DNA from: Turneriella parva | GTDB lineage: Bacteria > Spirochaetota > Leptospiria > Turneriellales > Turneriellaceae | Length of the DNA: 36,583 nucleotides | Assembly (NCBI GenBank): GCA_020719945.1 | Contig: DYPL01000021.1 | Span: forward strand, 1 to 36,583 | Direction: 5' to 3' | Shown: piece after piece, positions 5,501 through 17,200 of the stretch | Layout of the letters: each line of letters starts with the position of its first letter | Position numbering within the stretch: the stretch's first letter is position 1 | Notes under the pieces: generated by a model | The model's database searches: none | The model's input: the letters and a program-made list of their open reading frames with translations, nothing else | Told to the model about the DNA's origin: nothing | Translations under genes and position numbers: made by a program

Positions 5501-8500
5501 CACCGCCAGAAAGCGGCATCACCGTATATGTTCTGTGCATGTAAGAAATCTCCGCCGTTACCGTATTCTCCGTGCTGTCAACTTTTCCACCCATGGGAAC
5601 CCATTTCTTTCTTGTAAAATCCCAGTAATGAATCCCAAAGCTGTCCTCGCTCCAGCCATTGGCAGAAATCAGAGAATTGTCATAAGCGAGAATGAGCGTT
5701 GCATCTTCGCGCAGCTGGTTTTCTACCACGGGCTGAATGCCGCTTCCGTTATCGAGTTCGTTAACGAGATTGTAGACGGGATGCGTTGCCCGGTTTGCCG
5801 ATGGCATGGAATAGGCGGTCATTTGAGCTTCAGCGTCCGACAGCAGACCCCACACCTGCGACGCAGTCTCCTCTATGCGAATATTGATTCTTGGCGAATT
5901 ATCCAAAGCTCCCGCCGGTAAAATGATTTTGCTTTTCCCGTCCAGAGGAGCTATTACCGTACCACCTGTTTCAGCCGACAGCTGTCTGTATTTCACTTCG
6001 TAGGGACCCGGCAGAGTTACGGTCAGATCCATGGCTGCATTCGATACGATCGTGAACTGCGACCAGAGATTTTTCTCTGTTTTGGTTTTCAGATAATCTT
6101 CGCTCTCGAGATCCGCATCCGATGAGCTTGCCTTGATTACATAGGTTGTGCCTGCGGGAATGCGATCGAACACGAACTGGCCGTATTTTTCTCCCGAACG
6201 CGTCACAGAAATTGAAGGCGATATATCCAGTCCGAGTATATCTTTTGCTGTAGCGAGGCTGCCCGAAGTATTCGTATACAGCGAGAACGACAAACTTCTC
6301 GATGCAGGCGCCACCTCTCCCAGAATTCTTCCAAAGGGTGCTTTTCTCAAATGAAAATATTTTTGTCCGGAATCTTCGACGATTCCCGCTCCTCCCATCT
6401 CAAACGTGGCAACAAGAGATGTCTCCATTTGAATATTTTGTGTGACATCTCCATCGAAATAGGTTAGGAAATTGGTGCCAGGGGAACCATCTACCTTATA
6501 CGAATCCGTTGCGTTTAAAATGTTTTTGGAAACACTTCCCCCAGGCAGCACGGAGGGCAGCGTATTTTTCCAAGCGAGCGTAATGGTGAGGGTATCGGTT
6601 TCTCCTACGGCAAGGTTTCCCACCCCAGTATAATCTACCGCAAAACGCATGGTCTCTTTGACTGAATCTGTTCCTAATACCCCAAAGCCATTTCTGGTAT
6701 CCTGCCAATTCACAGAAGAGACTGTTCCTCCTTTCGATGACGTAATGGCGGCAATCTGAATATAATCCGAAAGATTTGCCATTACCAGTGAATTGGGCGC
6801 CACGATAATATCGAGCTGCGACTGCGTGATGGCAAAATTGCTCGATGCATTTTTTATCTGATACGTTATCTTAAATGTATTGTCATACGCAGTCTGTGCA
6901 GCCGATCCAAAATTGTCTATCAGGTAGCCGGCAAATCTCGCATCGCAGGCAACCTCTAAAGAAGGCGCAGATGGCGAACAGTTATTCTTGAGAATTTCAA
7001 GATCCGCTGCGCGCGAAATATCCGTCACAGAGGGATCCACAAAATAGACTATTTTACCCTTTGCTTTGTAATCGTCAGGTACAAAGGTGAGACGCAGCTC
7101 TCCCGTAGCTTGCGTTCCTTGGGTAAGGCCAGAATTGTCCGTTAAGTTTATCCAGCCATTCGTATTTGCAACAGAAGCATTGTCATTAGAGGCGCCGGTT
7201 GCCGTAATCGAAGAATGGTTATCCGCGTAGGCCTGAATAGACAGGCTTTCGTTATTTCCCAGATCTTCCATGATAGTAAATGTAATGGTGTCGGACTGGC
7301 CCGGCAATAGACCACCATCGTTTTCATAGTTAAGGTATACAAAATAGTCGCTGCTCCCGCCATCCTGAACGACACTTACATTGACGGCATCATTACTAAT
7401 AACCGAAGAACTCACATTAGAAACTCCACTGATAAGCCCAGACAACCTCGGAATGACAATCTTCGCGCGATAGATTCTATCCTCAGGTCTGTTGGCTAAA
7501 GCAACGGAATTGGTTACAGTCAAATTGTAATCCGTGTGGGTTCGCGGGCCGGCCTCCGGGCCCGTCAGCGTGGTAACCGGCAAAGAAGCCGTAACGCTGG
7601 CAGCATGCTGCACCAGAGATAGACGGTTAGATCCATTGGGAAAAGAGCGTATATACGCATATCCACCGGAGCTCGTATTGAAAGCAGCCGATGCTTTAAA
7701 ACTAATCGCTCCACCGCTCGTTTGTCCAGACAAAGCTCCCCCCGGACAGATCAACGTGCCCGTGGTTCCACTGCGCGAAATCAACCCGCAGGCATCGGCC
7801 CGGTCGTTCATGGCCAGAGAAGCCGCACTAAAAAAGGAGTCAGATACATCTGTTATCGTGATCGTATCGCTTTCTCCAACGGGAACAGGAACGGTATACT
7901 GAATCTCAATATAATGGTCTTTATTAAAGGCATTCAATTCTGTCGTTTCTATGGCTCCTTCTACGCCGACCGTGTCGTACTGATCCAAATCTTCGTGGAC
8001 GGTAATAATACCTCCACGGCTACTCGTAATCGTCGCAGAATCCAGATCAAAATATCCTGGCAGAGCAACGCGAAGGCTACTAAGCGTGTTTCCCGTCATA
8101 GAACTGTTCGTCAGTAAAAACGAAAAACTGTTCTTGGAAGAAGCAGCGTCTATGGAACTGCCACCCGCGACACCATTGACAGAATTCAGAACAAAATTGG
8201 CACTGTATGTGGGCGAAACAACGGCAAGCTCGGCGGAATAACCAAAGGGAACGGGATCGCCGCCCGCCACTATATTCTCGGTCGCGTCATAGTTTCCGGA
8301 GGATACAGACCAGTTTACAGAGGATGTTGTCGTTTCCGCATGCGAAGCAGAAAACGCAATTTTTAGACTCTTCCCCTGTTCAATGCGCGCTGATTCAGCA
8401 AGGGTAAAAAGGAGCGTTTCTCCCGCAGAGAGGGAATAATCTCCGCCGGACTCGACACTCGCCACCGTAAAATCTGTCGTCGCAATGGTAGACCAGCCAG

Positions 8501-11500
8501 ATTCATCGCTGCCAGTATTGCCTTTTTTTAGTACAAAATTATTCTCATCTAAAGTACAGGCTGCCGAATCCGTACAACCAGCAAGAGCTGTCAGTAAAGC
8601 CGGAGCCTTAATGCGGAAAATGCGCAGATCGTTGGAGAGTTCTCCCTGGTTTTCAAAGTAAACATTTTGCGTCCACGTATAATCCGGGTTTCCCGGATTG
8701 ATTCGGTAGGCCTCGTTAGGATTTGCATACGCTATAAAAGAGGGTTCTGGATTTCTTGAAATTGTTTTGTCCCATGTAATACCGGCGTCTCCCACTCCAG
8801 AAACAGGAGACAAAGCGGCGGGAGCAGAAAGATCCGATTCCGCTATATAGGCAATGGAATCATCTGTAGAATCGGGATTTAATTTTCCGGCAAAAGCAGG
8901 CCCCGGCAGGTTCGTATAAGAGTATGTTCCAGTATTGAGAATGTCCGTAAAAAAGTCTGCGTGCGCCTTCCACAATAATTCTTCTGCATTTAAGTGGGTT
9001 CCCGGAATATTAAAATTGCGGTTTTCGCGCACGCGGAATTCTAAAGTAGCCGTTGCCGCTGTCAGCTTTCCACCGGGAAACGTGACAATCCATTCGCCAC
9101 CAGAAACTGACATGGAAGTTCCCGAAGGCAGAAAATCCACGGTATCGAGAGAAGATGCATCGAACACCGATGGCGGAATAATTTTAACCCGCGCGAGTTT
9201 CTGCAGTCCCGCATTTCCCGCAATGGTCATCTTAAAGCGATGATACGAAGTATTCGGAACTGTTACAGCAATGCTCTGGTTGTCTATCCGAGAGGGCGGG
9301 TTTTGCGGATCACCTGTTTTTTCAAGAACTTCTACTTTGATTTGCGGTTCCGCTACAAAAGAAACCGTCGTAAGCGAAGCAGGCAGGGATTCCTGGTTTC
9401 CGCCAAACAGATTTCCGTCATTATTATCAAAACCAAGGACAAACTGTTTTGTCGTCTCTGAACCTGTATTGTGCGACCATTTCAAAAGAATCGTGTCTTT
9501 AGAATTTGAAGCCGTATCTAACCAAGGAATCGAATACGAAGACGAATTATCGATTTCAATTTTTTCTGTTGGGCCAGCACAACCTCCGCCAAAACCATCT
9601 CCCCCGGAACAGGTCACCCCGCTGCCCACTCCATAGCGGGTTGAAACATCGCCTGCCGCCGCAACAGTTACTCCCGAGGGAAGAGCAATCTGAATTTTAT
9701 AAATATAATTTGTAGTTCCACTCACAGCCGTATTTTGTACATAGAAACGGCTCTGGTGCGTTCTCGAAGAAGACGTGGTATACGCCACTGCAGGTTCTAC
9801 AATACCCGTGGCCAGACCCGGCGGAATCTGGTACAGAATAGAATTGTCTTCTGTTAATCCATCGTTATAGGTATCATCTCCATCAGATCCATTATAGACA
9901 GAGGCCAACACAGATTTGCCTGTATTGCTCGCAGAAACCTTGTTATAGCCATACAGCTTTAAGGCCTGCAGAGAGTTCGTCGAAACCGTATCGGCAAAAG
10001 AAAGCTCTACTATGTCTATAACAGAAAATCCAGCACCGGCAGAGGGAGGCAGTTCATCGCCAGATTCATAGGTTATCGTAAGTTTGCTCGTTGCGCCATC
10101 CCAGATGGCAGAAAAATCCGTTCCAGAAACAAGTTCAATCTGCGAAGCACCGGGATTCCATGTTTCTCGATGTATCGAAGAAACTGCCGGAACGCCAGAC
10201 ACAATGGCGGGAAACTCTATATCCACTTTATAAATGTTGTTCCCAGCCAACTCAGAAGGATTCTTAACATAGACTTTTACAGAAGAGGTAGATGACGTTG
10301 CATTCACTTCGTACACTTCTGACTGCGCCAGATCCGATGTTACAAAAGACTCCAGCGCGGGATCTGGATATTCCAGTATTGTTGTGAGCCTTGAGCCCGT
10401 TTTCTCGCGAGCATAAGAAGTTACTCCCGACGAATTATTTAATTTCGCCCGAAATGTTCCGGAGCGAACCGTATTGTTTCCATCGGAGCCGACATTTGTC
10501 ACAGTCTCGTATATTCCATCGCTGTTAGAGTCGCTGACAGTATAAAGAGAGTCCGCGAGTCCGGGATTGGCCAGATTGGAATTTTGCCGTATGGTAAAAC
10601 TAATCAGGTCGCAGGGAACATTGCTCTCGCCCGGGCATACGGTTCCACTGATTGTATCCTGATCTGATTTTAAGACATATCCTGCTGTGGAATAATCGAT
10701 GGTAACCTTATGGGTCACATGATCCAGAGAAATATGGCTGGCATCCGAAGCGCAATCGCTCGATGTTCCCCCGAGCACATTCAGATAACTGCTGCAAACG
10801 TCTACAATACCATAATTTCCACTGCCCAAATCTTCATCGAAAAAGGCTGGTATGTCTATGACGACAGAATCGATATTGTTAGACAGGCCCCCCTTGTTTA
10901 GAATCTTCATGTGGATATTTGAAATATTGCCACTGCTGATTTCGCTGGTAAACACGAGTGGCGACAAAAACTGATCTACCTGAATAGATTTGTCGCCCCG
11001 GAATAGAAAAGCCTCGCCGCGAGGTTCCGGAGGGGTAAACGAAAGCGACCAGCTTGCAGCCGGGTTTTCCGAGCCATCCGTATACTGCGGATACGGATAT
11101 GCCGGGGCCACCGAGTAATTTTCGTTATCTGACCTGTGTTTTATCGCATACTGCACAAGAGCTACATTGGTATCGCGAAAATAGCGCAGATTCATATTGA
11201 CAGCCAGTGTAGAACCAGAAGCCAGCGGAGAACCAGATAAATCGAGCCGTACCACTCTGTAGGTATTTCCGCCAATCGTTTCATTTCCGACTATGGTAAT
11301 CGTGGGAGTCACCGCGCTGCCATCTGCCAGCACGGAAACAATATCTCCCGAATTGACTGTTTCAAAATTTTCTCGGGTTGCCCCGGATGTTCCATCGCAG
11401 GTTGCTGCCTCGGGTCCCAAACCATCGCAGGTATAGGTTTCGTAGGGAATTAATAACTCGAGATTCTTTACCTGGTTAGAGGCACTCCCCTGGTTTTTAA

Positions 11501-13889
11501 CATAATACGTGACATTCACCGCAGATGGATTGTTCCCGTTCGCATTATTGCTGGCCACATTGGTATTGAGCCAGGCAATCGTCTGGGCTGGCGTTGCGCG
11601 CACCAGTGTTTGGGTGTTGGCGGCAACTCCATTATAGGCCGTTGCCGTCTGCAGTGTGGTTCCCTCTACATAACCGGGCGATTCGCCCTGTGCCGTCCAG
11701 TTTGCCGTTATCTGAGAAGCTGCAGAAAATTCTGGCGCAGATTTAAAGAAGAAAGTAAGTCTATCGTATCCGGATTTTCCTGGAATATAATAGCTGCTCG
11801 TATAATGGACGACGAGTTTTCTGTACGCAGGCGACGCGGCATTTGTATAATAACAATACGTATATGTCCCCATGGTGCAATCGTCAAGGTCGTCTGCTGC
11901 ACCCGAAAAAACCATCATCTTACCTGCCGTTTCCAGCGAATCGGGGATGCGCAGGGAATCGATAATGGACGAGATATTGCTACCATCTTTGAGTTCAAAA
12001 TTGAACGGCTGCAAATCCCCCTCGGATGGCATTTGCAGCACAGCGCGGGTTATTCCGGGTCCCGAACTGGCTGCATCGGTCCGCAGTTCAATGGTGGCAA
12101 ACGGAAGCAAATCCCCCCAGTAGAGAGGATCCGGACTTACGCTGACTGCCATATTGAGAGCAGGCTGGGAAAATATTTTTACCTGCAAAGCCGATGCGCT
12201 CGCTGGTGATGCCTTCATTCGGTGCGTCGTCGCGTAGCGCAGACCCGCAGCATTGAGAGCAAATTCCGGCGCAGTATCACTGAATTTCTGGTTGTCTACC
12301 CAGGCTGTAAACTGCTGGCCATCAGAATCTACATTGGCAGCGGAAAGAGTGAAATACACGCGTAAATGAGCGCCGGCTCCCAACTGCTTAAACACCTGGT
12401 TATCGGCACCGGAAGTTTTGCGAAACCGCAGTACTGCAATGGAACCCTGCCCCCCCGTGGCAATGGTTTCGGCAGTATCATTGTTGACAGAGAAGGCAGA
12501 AAAGTTTCCGGAGGAAGGATTATTGGCATTGCCACTATACGTAAGTCGCACTTCTCCAGCGCCGTTACAGGCTTTTCCGCTCGATGCATCGGCATCGTTA
12601 TCCTGGCAAACCACTATATTGGAAAAATCCCAGTTGCTTCCGTTAAATAATTCTCCCGCTGCATCCGGTTTCTGGATATAAATTTCACCCACCCCGGCAT
12701 CGGTTGCATTCATCGAAGGAGTAATTTGTAGGGCATATTCCTGTGCAGTGGCAACCAATGCGCGGATCTCCCCTCCGTATTGGGGAGAGGTAAGCTTCAC
12801 CGAGGCACTTTGCGCAACGGGACGCACGAGGTAGTGATCATAAGCCGCAGATACATTTTCGGTTAGAAAATAGAATTGCTCTTGTCCCAGCATCACCTTC
12901 ATGTTGGAATTGAAAGGCACAGACTTTTGCCCTACGTAATGCCACGAATTGGCATACGCAGTATAACTGCCACCATCACTTTCGGGATTGGGATTTATGT
13001 AAAACCGCACGACAGAACCGTCATGCGTCATTCGAAAACCAATTTTTCGATTGTTCGCTCGTCCACAACGGTTTCCGGTGAAATAGACATCTCCATCTGT
13101 TTCGTTATTTTCGTTGTCATTGTAAGACGCGTTGTTATTAGTATCTGAATCCGTGCATCCAATGGCATCGCCATCGAAAGGAGCACCCGAAGTGAACAAC
13201 AACCCGGAATTATCTGGATTTAAATTGTTTACGGATTTTTCTGGACTCGATGCCTGCGTTAAATCAAAATCATTTTCTGAACCCGAAAAATATCCTAATC
13301 GGCTCGATGCCTGATTTGACTGCTGAAACTCATAGAAATAAATAAAATTGGACAGAGTGGAAAAATCGTAAGAGCTATAATCGGTACCCGCAGGAGAAAA
13401 TGGACCATTCATGGAGGATAACCCCGAATTTTCGATAAGCCAGATATTCAATGCTGCCCGGTGATACGTTGTATCTCCCTGTACCTCGTTATTGGCATCA
13501 ATCACGGAATAATAACGAATAACCTGGAAACCAAAAGGTTGCTCAGGACTGGCACTGTAAGTGGAATCCAGTCTGGCTACCCTGCCTGTCCAATAGTTAT
13601 TATATAGAAGATCTCCATTGCTCGGCATATCTTGAATGTGAAGAACAGAATTATCACTGAAACCGGTTGATGTGCTCATACCAATAGGGTTTCCAGCGGT
13701 ATAAGCCGCCCAACCGCCGTGATCTACATCTAAAAAGCCACTGCGCCCATACGGAAAATTCATGCACCAGTTATTGGCACTCCCGCAGGTGTTATTGGCA
13801 CCATCAAAACTGTCATGGTATTCGCTTAACGCAAAAAGTGGCAGTCCAGAAAACAGAATGGTTATAAGTATTTTTTTCATTGTCTTCAT
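5160..13889 (-). CDS. Giant secreted repeat protein with C-terminal FlgD/CHU_C-like domain (2909 aa)
   Basis: The signal peptide (MKTMKKILITILFSGLPLFALS) is followed by a lectin/ConA-like domain (about residues 22-360). About eleven beta-rich repeats of 180-210 residues follow (about 400-2480). Each opens with a strand-turn-strand such as YYVKNQGSASNQ or VYVKNPSELAGNN, then a hydrophobic strand ending in 'IP' or 'LP'. Next come a carboxypeptidase-regulatory-like domain (about 2500-2630), a domain beginning with a PAGAL-type motif (about 2640-2790), and a final 105-residue FlgD Ig-like domain (VFTPG..., WDGRDEAGALVPGGVYQYVI, RGTVVVAR). Composition is rich in Ser, Asn, Thr, Gly and Asp, as in adhesins. 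The first ATG is used because GAGG lies 6 bases upstream, inside the stop of the preceding gene, implying coupling. Most likely a surface or extracellular structural protein or adhesin; no enzyme motif was recognised. Confidence 0.85.
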   Translation of the reverse strand: MKTMKKILITILFSGLPLFALSEYHDSFDGANNTCGSANNWCMNFPYGRSGFLDVDHGGWAAYTAGNPIGMSTSTGFSDNSVLHIQDMPSNGDLLYNNYWTGRVARLDSTYSASPEQPFGFQVIRYYSVIDANNEVQGDTTYHRAALNIWLIENSGLSSMNGPFSPAGTDYSSYDFSTLSNFIYFYEFQQSNQASSRLGYFSGSENDFDLTQASSPEKSVNNLNPDNSGLLFTSGAPFDGDAIGCTDSDTNNNASYNDNENNETDGDVYFTGNRCGRANNRKIGFRMTHDGSVVRFYINPNPESDGGSYTAYANSWHYVGQKSVPFNSNMKVMLGQEQFYFLTENVSAAYDHYLVRPVAQSASVKLTSPQYGGEIRALVATAQEYALQITPSMNATDAGVGEIYIQKPDAAGELFNGSNWDFSNIVVCQDNDADASSGKACNGAGEVRLTYSGNANNPSSGNFSAFSVNNDTAETIATGGQGSIAVLRFRKTSGADNQVFKQLGAGAHLRVYFTLSAANVDSDGQQFTAWVDNQKFSDTAPEFALNAAGLRYATTHRMKASPASASALQVKIFSQPALNMAVSVSPDPLYWGDLLPFATIELRTDAASSGPGITRAVLQMPSEGDLQPFNFELKDGSNISSIIDSLRIPDSLETAGKMMVFSGAADDLDDCTMGTYTYCYYTNAASPAYRKLVVHYTSSYYIPGKSGYDRLTFFFKSAPEFSAASQITANWTAQGESPGYVEGTTLQTATAYNGVAANTQTLVRATPAQTIAWLNTNVASNNANGNNPSAVNVTYYVKNQGSASNQVKNLELLIPYETYTCDGLGPEAATCDGTSGATRENFETVNSGDIVSVLADGSAVTPTITIVGNETIGGNTYRVVRLDLSGSPLASGSTLAVNMNLRYFRDTNVALVQYAIKHRSDNENYSVAPAYPYPQYTDGSENPAASWSLSFTPPEPRGEAFLFRGDKSIQVDQFLSPLVFTSEISSGNISNIHMKILNKGGLSNNIDSVVIDIPAFFDEDLGSGNYGIVDVCSSYLNVLGGTSSDCASDASHISLDHVTHKVTIDYSTAGYVLKSDQDTISGTVCPGESNVPCDLISFTIRQNSNLANPGLADSLYTVSDSNSDGIYETVTNVGSDGNNTVRSGTFRAKLNNSSGVTSYAREKTGSRLTTILEYPDPALESFVTSDLAQSEVYEVNATSSTSSVKVYVKNPSELAGNNIYKVDIEFPAIVSGVPAVSSIHRETWNPGASQIELVSGTDFSAIWDGATSKLTITYESGDELPPSAGAGFSVIDIVELSFADTVSTNSLQALKLYGYNKVSASNTGKSVLASVYNGSDGDDTYNDGLTEDNSILYQIPPGLATGIVEPAVAYTTSSSRTHQSRFYVQNTAVSGTTNYIYKIQIALPSGVTVAAAGDVSTRYGVGSGVTCSGGDGFGGGCAGPTEKIEIDNSSSYSIPWLDTASNSKDTILLKWSHNTGSETTKQFVLGFDNNDGNLFGGNQESLPASLTTVSFVAEPQIKVEVLEKTGDPQNPPSRIDNQSIAVTVPNTSYHRFKMTIAGNAGLQKLARVKIIPPSVFDASSLDTVDFLPSGTSMSVSGGEWIVTFPGGKLTAATATLEFRVRENRNFNIPGTHLNAEELLWKAHADFFTDILNTGTYSYTNLPGPAFAGKLNPDSTDDSIAYIAESDLSAPAALSPVSGVGDAGITWDKTISRNPEPSFIAYANPNEAYRINPGNPDYTWTQNVYFENQGELSNDLRIFRIKAPALLTALAGCTDSAACTLDENNFVLKKGNTGSDESGWSTIATTDFTVASVESGGDYSLSAGETLLFTLAESARIEQGKSLKIAFSASHAETTTSSVNWSVSSGNYDATENIVAGGDPVPFGYSAELAVVSPTYSANFVLNSVNGVAGGSSIDAASSKNSFSFLLTNSSMTGNTLSSLRVALPGYFDLDSATITSSRGGIITVHEDLDQYDTVGVEGAIETTELNAFNKDHYIEIQYTVPVPVGESDTITITDVSDSFFSAASLAMNDRADACGLISRSGTTGTLICPGGALSGQTSGGAISFKASAAFNTSSGGYAYIRSFPNGSNRLSLVQHAASVTASLPVTTLTGPEAGPRTHTDYNLTVTNSVALANRPEDRIYRAKIVIPRLSGLISGVSNVSSSVISNDAVNVSVVQDGGSSDYFVYLNYENDGGLLPGQSDTITFTIMEDLGNNESLSIQAYADNHSSITATGASNDNASVANTNGWINLTDNSGLTQGTQATGELRLTFVPDDYKAKGKIVYFVDPSVTDISRAADLEILKNNCSPSAPSLEVACDARFAGYLIDNFGSAAQTAYDNTFKITYQIKNASSNFAITQSQLDIIVAPNSLVMANLSDYIQIAAITSSKGGTVSSVNWQDTRNGFGVLGTDSVKETMRFAVDYTGVGNLAVGETDTLTITLAWKNTLPSVLPGGSVSKNILNATDSYKVDGSPGTNFLTYFDGDVTQNIQMETSLVATFEMGGAGIVEDSGQKYFHLRKAPFGRILGEVAPASRSLSFSLYTNTSGSLATAKDILGLDISPSISVTRSGEKYGQFVFDRIPAGTTYVIKASSSDADLESEDYLKTKTEKNLWSQFTIVSNAAMDLTVTLPGPYEVKYRQLSAETGGTVIAPLDGKSKIILPAGALDNSPRINIRIEETASQVWGLLSDAEAQMTAYSMPSANRATHPVYNLVNELDNGSGIQPVVENQLREDATLILAYDNSLISANGWSEDSFGIHYWDFTRKKWVPMGGKVDSTENTVTAEISYMHRTYTVMPLSGGGEIANVTLFPRVFTPGRTDSHYSGADEMAGGEKTFGHMKISFTLPNPSSEYRIAILDLRGRRVKLWEKDTDTGQGSVYWDGRDEAGALVPGGVYQYVIEAEGKRYRGTVVVAR
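6450..12690 (-). repeat. Array of ~11 degenerate 180-210-aa coding repeats in the 2909-aa protein
   Basis: Matching strand motifs occur near nucleotides 12670, 12030, 11500, 10890, 10240, 9720, 9220, 8640, 8090, 7490 and 6840, about 500-650 bases apart. The recurring element is [FVY]-x-[VL]-x-N, a polar turn, then a hydrophobic strand ending in P. DNA identity is low, so these are old protein-level repeats rather than recent tandem DNA duplications. Confidence 0.6.
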
Positions 13890-13892
13890 GGT

Positions 13893-14205
13893 TTACCTCG
13901 CAATCACAATGGTACCCCGGTACCGCTCTTCTCCGGCGCGAATCACGTAGACGTAAATTCCGCCTTTTACCATATTGCCGTTATCGTCGCGGCCATCCCA
14001 GAAAATCTGGCCGCCTCCCGTATCGCCCGGCTTTTCAATAAAATACACCCGCTTGCCCTCTACTGTGTAAACGGCAACCTCAACGGAATCGGGAGAACCG
14101 TTGATTGTATAGGTTAGCGACACGCGGTCAAAATTGCGGCTTCCCTGTCCTGGCGTAAATACGCGCGGTGAGACTGTTACATCGGCTATGGTACCACCAG
14201 AAGAA
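13893..14205 (-). other. C-terminal FlgD/CHU_C-like domain of the 2735-aa protein
   Basis: The last ~103 residues show the order PRVFTPG, VEVAVYTVEGKRV, GGGQIFWDGRDDNGN, GGIYVYVI, RYRGTIVIAR, ending exactly at the C-terminus. The same blocks occur at the end of the downstream paralogue. The terminal position and conservation between two otherwise divergent giants suggest a common sorting or anchoring role. This is inferred by analogy with the type B C-terminal domain of type IX secretion. Confidence 0.65.
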
Positions 14206-17200
14206 TCAGCACCAAAGATTCCATAATATCTATTGAGAGTGCTCACGCTGATGGTTGCCGTATTAGCGGCAGCATCTATTTTGGAGCCAATTTTGATCCA
14301 TTCGCCTCGGTATAGATCATAGGCAAACACGGAGAGATTGTTCTCACTCCAGCCGGCTGCTGTAATAATCGCTTCGTCATAAGTAAACGTAATCGTTCCG
14401 TTAGCTTCTGTCTCGTTGATTCCCTTATTGAGTTCGCGGTGCAGCAGATCCATTGTCTCAATGGAATTTCCACTGGCATCCTGGAGATCTAACGCAAATA
14501 CGGGAACGTTAGGCAGCGCTGTAACAGACGGTTTGCGGATATTCTTTTTTCCGGCCAATATGGCAGAAGAACCAGTCGGAGCATACTTCACATCCCATGC
14601 ATGGGTAGAGGCTTCCCACTGCGAAAGTTTATAACATTTTGGTTTAACGAAAAATGTCTCATTGATGGCTTCTCCGGGAATTTCTATGATGGCGCATTTA
14701 TCGGTGCCATCGCGGCCCACGGCTATATTTTCGTCCGAACCGCCAACGCTGAATGGAGCTTCTTCGAGAGTGAGTATATCCCCCAGATCTTTGATTGTAT
14801 TGCGATCCAGAACTATTTGTTTGGATGCCGTGATATAGCCGGGAGCGGAAGCTTTCAGGACAATGGTTTTGGTGGCAGAACAGGAGCTACCAGCAATGTC
14901 CGTACACATGGGAATTCCCTTTCCAGCACCGCCAATCGATGGATCGGAAAGCGTGCTGCTTCCGCCGGTATAAGTAATCTGTCCCACACCCGATGTGGTA
15001 TTGACCACCAGGGGATCAGAAGAAAAATCTACTATGGCCGTACCATTGGGTTCGTACAGAGATACAGAGACCTGAATATTTTCGTCTTTTACATTTTGCT
15101 TAGGCAGGATTGTACCGGATATGCCTGCAAAAGGAGCGGTAAGAATGGAGAAATTTCTGTCTCCCGTTGCGGAAATGCAATTGGTTGCCTTGTTTAGCAG
15201 ATCATCCGTGACGTTAGAAACAAGTGAATCACAAATGCCTGTCTGGGGAATGCGGGTTTCTAAAGCAAAGTCGGCAGGGGTTGCAAAGCTGCGCTTCATG
15301 GTTCCAGAAAGCGTAACGGTTACGGTATCTGTGGCATTGGCCGCAAGCTCAGTTCCAGTTCCATAGTTGACCGGTATAACATAAAAGTCTGGACCCGCTG
15401 CAGGACCCAGTGGTCCAGCGGTAGAAGAAGATGCCACAACCGAGCTTACCCCAAACTCCGATCCCGGAACGCGAAACGCAAAGAATGGCAATACTGCCGC
15501 GCCATTGGTCACCTTGACTTTGATCGTGTGCGAAAAGGTGCGGTTATCGGCTTCGTTAGAGTAACTGTACAACGTATTTCCCTCGACAACTTCCACTTCT
15601 ACCTGGGATGGCGGCGATGTAAACGTATGAGAAAGCGTTCCGTTAGAAGCAAGATCTGCGGTCTTGTACGTGCTCACCGCAGCACAGGGCTGATTAGAAA
15701 TTTCTACCGTCCATGCGGGCGGTGTAGCCGGAAGAGACAATACTTTGTAATCTACCGGTATTTCGATCTGAACTTTTTCTCCTGGATCCAAAACAGGTGA
15801 ACCCGCATTACAAAACGAAACCGAAAAATTGTTAGAGGATATGGAAGAAAAGTCCTCTGCACCGGCTCCGGTAATATCACCACCGCTGAGCAAAGTGGCT
15901 GTTATCTCGTTACTGAGCAGAGTAGCATCGTTCCCATCCCAGCTGCCATTTTTATCGGGATCCTTCAGGTAATCGGCTGCAAAACCGGGGAATGTAATTT
16001 TAACGGAAGAAATTGCATTGGTTCCGTTTCCCTTATTCTCCACATTCAGCCGGATTTTTCGTTTATTTCCAGTCGCCACTACAGATGCATCTGTCTCGTT
16101 CTGGTAACCATACACGGAATACCATGCGCCGGCTGTAGCCAAGAGCTGCCTATCTGTGTCAATCAGCGTTACCCATGCCGATGGATCGGGTCGCTTTAGA
16201 TAGATCACATCGCTCTTTCCCGTTAAAACGGTAGCAGTATAATTCTGGGTATAACCGGTAGAAAAACGCCCACTCACGGCAAACCGATGCGCAGCGGTTA
16301 CAGTAACCGGATAAACCGAAGCAGAATCGGCAATGGCTGTATCTGAACTTTCTAATCCCGAAAAACGAACTTCCACAAAACTGTCTCTTGGAATGATCGC
16401 TGCGGCACTCGTAAAGGTGACAATAAAATCCGCTGCATTTGAATCTGCTGCTGGATCGAGAATTCCGCCCGCACAATCACCGCTGCAACTGAAATCCATT
16501 CCATCTGTAAACAGTGTGCCGTCGGCATTATATAACGCATAGGTAGAATTGCCATCCGCCTTAAATACGGATAGCGGCAGGGTAACGGTGATTTGGTTTA
16601 TCTCTGCGCTGGCGTGTCCTGCGTTGCGAACCAAAAGACTCACGGAATGATCTACCCCGCTTTTGTACAGGATGATTTGACTGGCAGTATCTCCATCCCC
16701 TTCATTGGTTTTTTGCACAAAAATTTCCGAAGCGTGAGCAGGTTCATAAAAATAGAGAATCAGGCTTCGGCTGGTGTTCCCCGTTCCCTCGGTGACCGGA
16801 GTTGTCGCCGTTGTGAGCTCAGAGCCGGCGGGATCATTGCTGACGCTCACGGTAAACGCACCGGAATTGCCGCTTGCCGGTGTGTTGAACGTTGCCGCAG
16901 TGTTAATTTCTATTAGACTGCCTTGGGTCGCTACTCCCTTTTTAAACTTCACAATGATATCTTCTGCGTCGGAATTGTCGTCGTAGCAGAAATCCCCCGT
17001 TGAAAAATCCCAGCCATCGCACTGGCCCGCTGGAGTAACAGTATTGGCTGCCGACAAGGGAGTTCCATCTTTCTTAAGCGCGAGTACGGTTTTATCGAGA
17101 TTACTTACCAGCGCCGGACCGCTGATGCGGATATACTGCATGTCGTTGCCAGCAATAGCACTCTCGTTTTTCACAAAGAAACTCAAGGCTCCATTATCTA

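Noticed and set aside
11610-12209. 199-codon plus-strand frame inside the 2909-aa gene (and similar at 14601-15197 in the 2735-aa gene)
   Set aside because: Repetitive beta-rich genes often leave long antisense frames. These have Cys/Arg-rich composition and no domain features.
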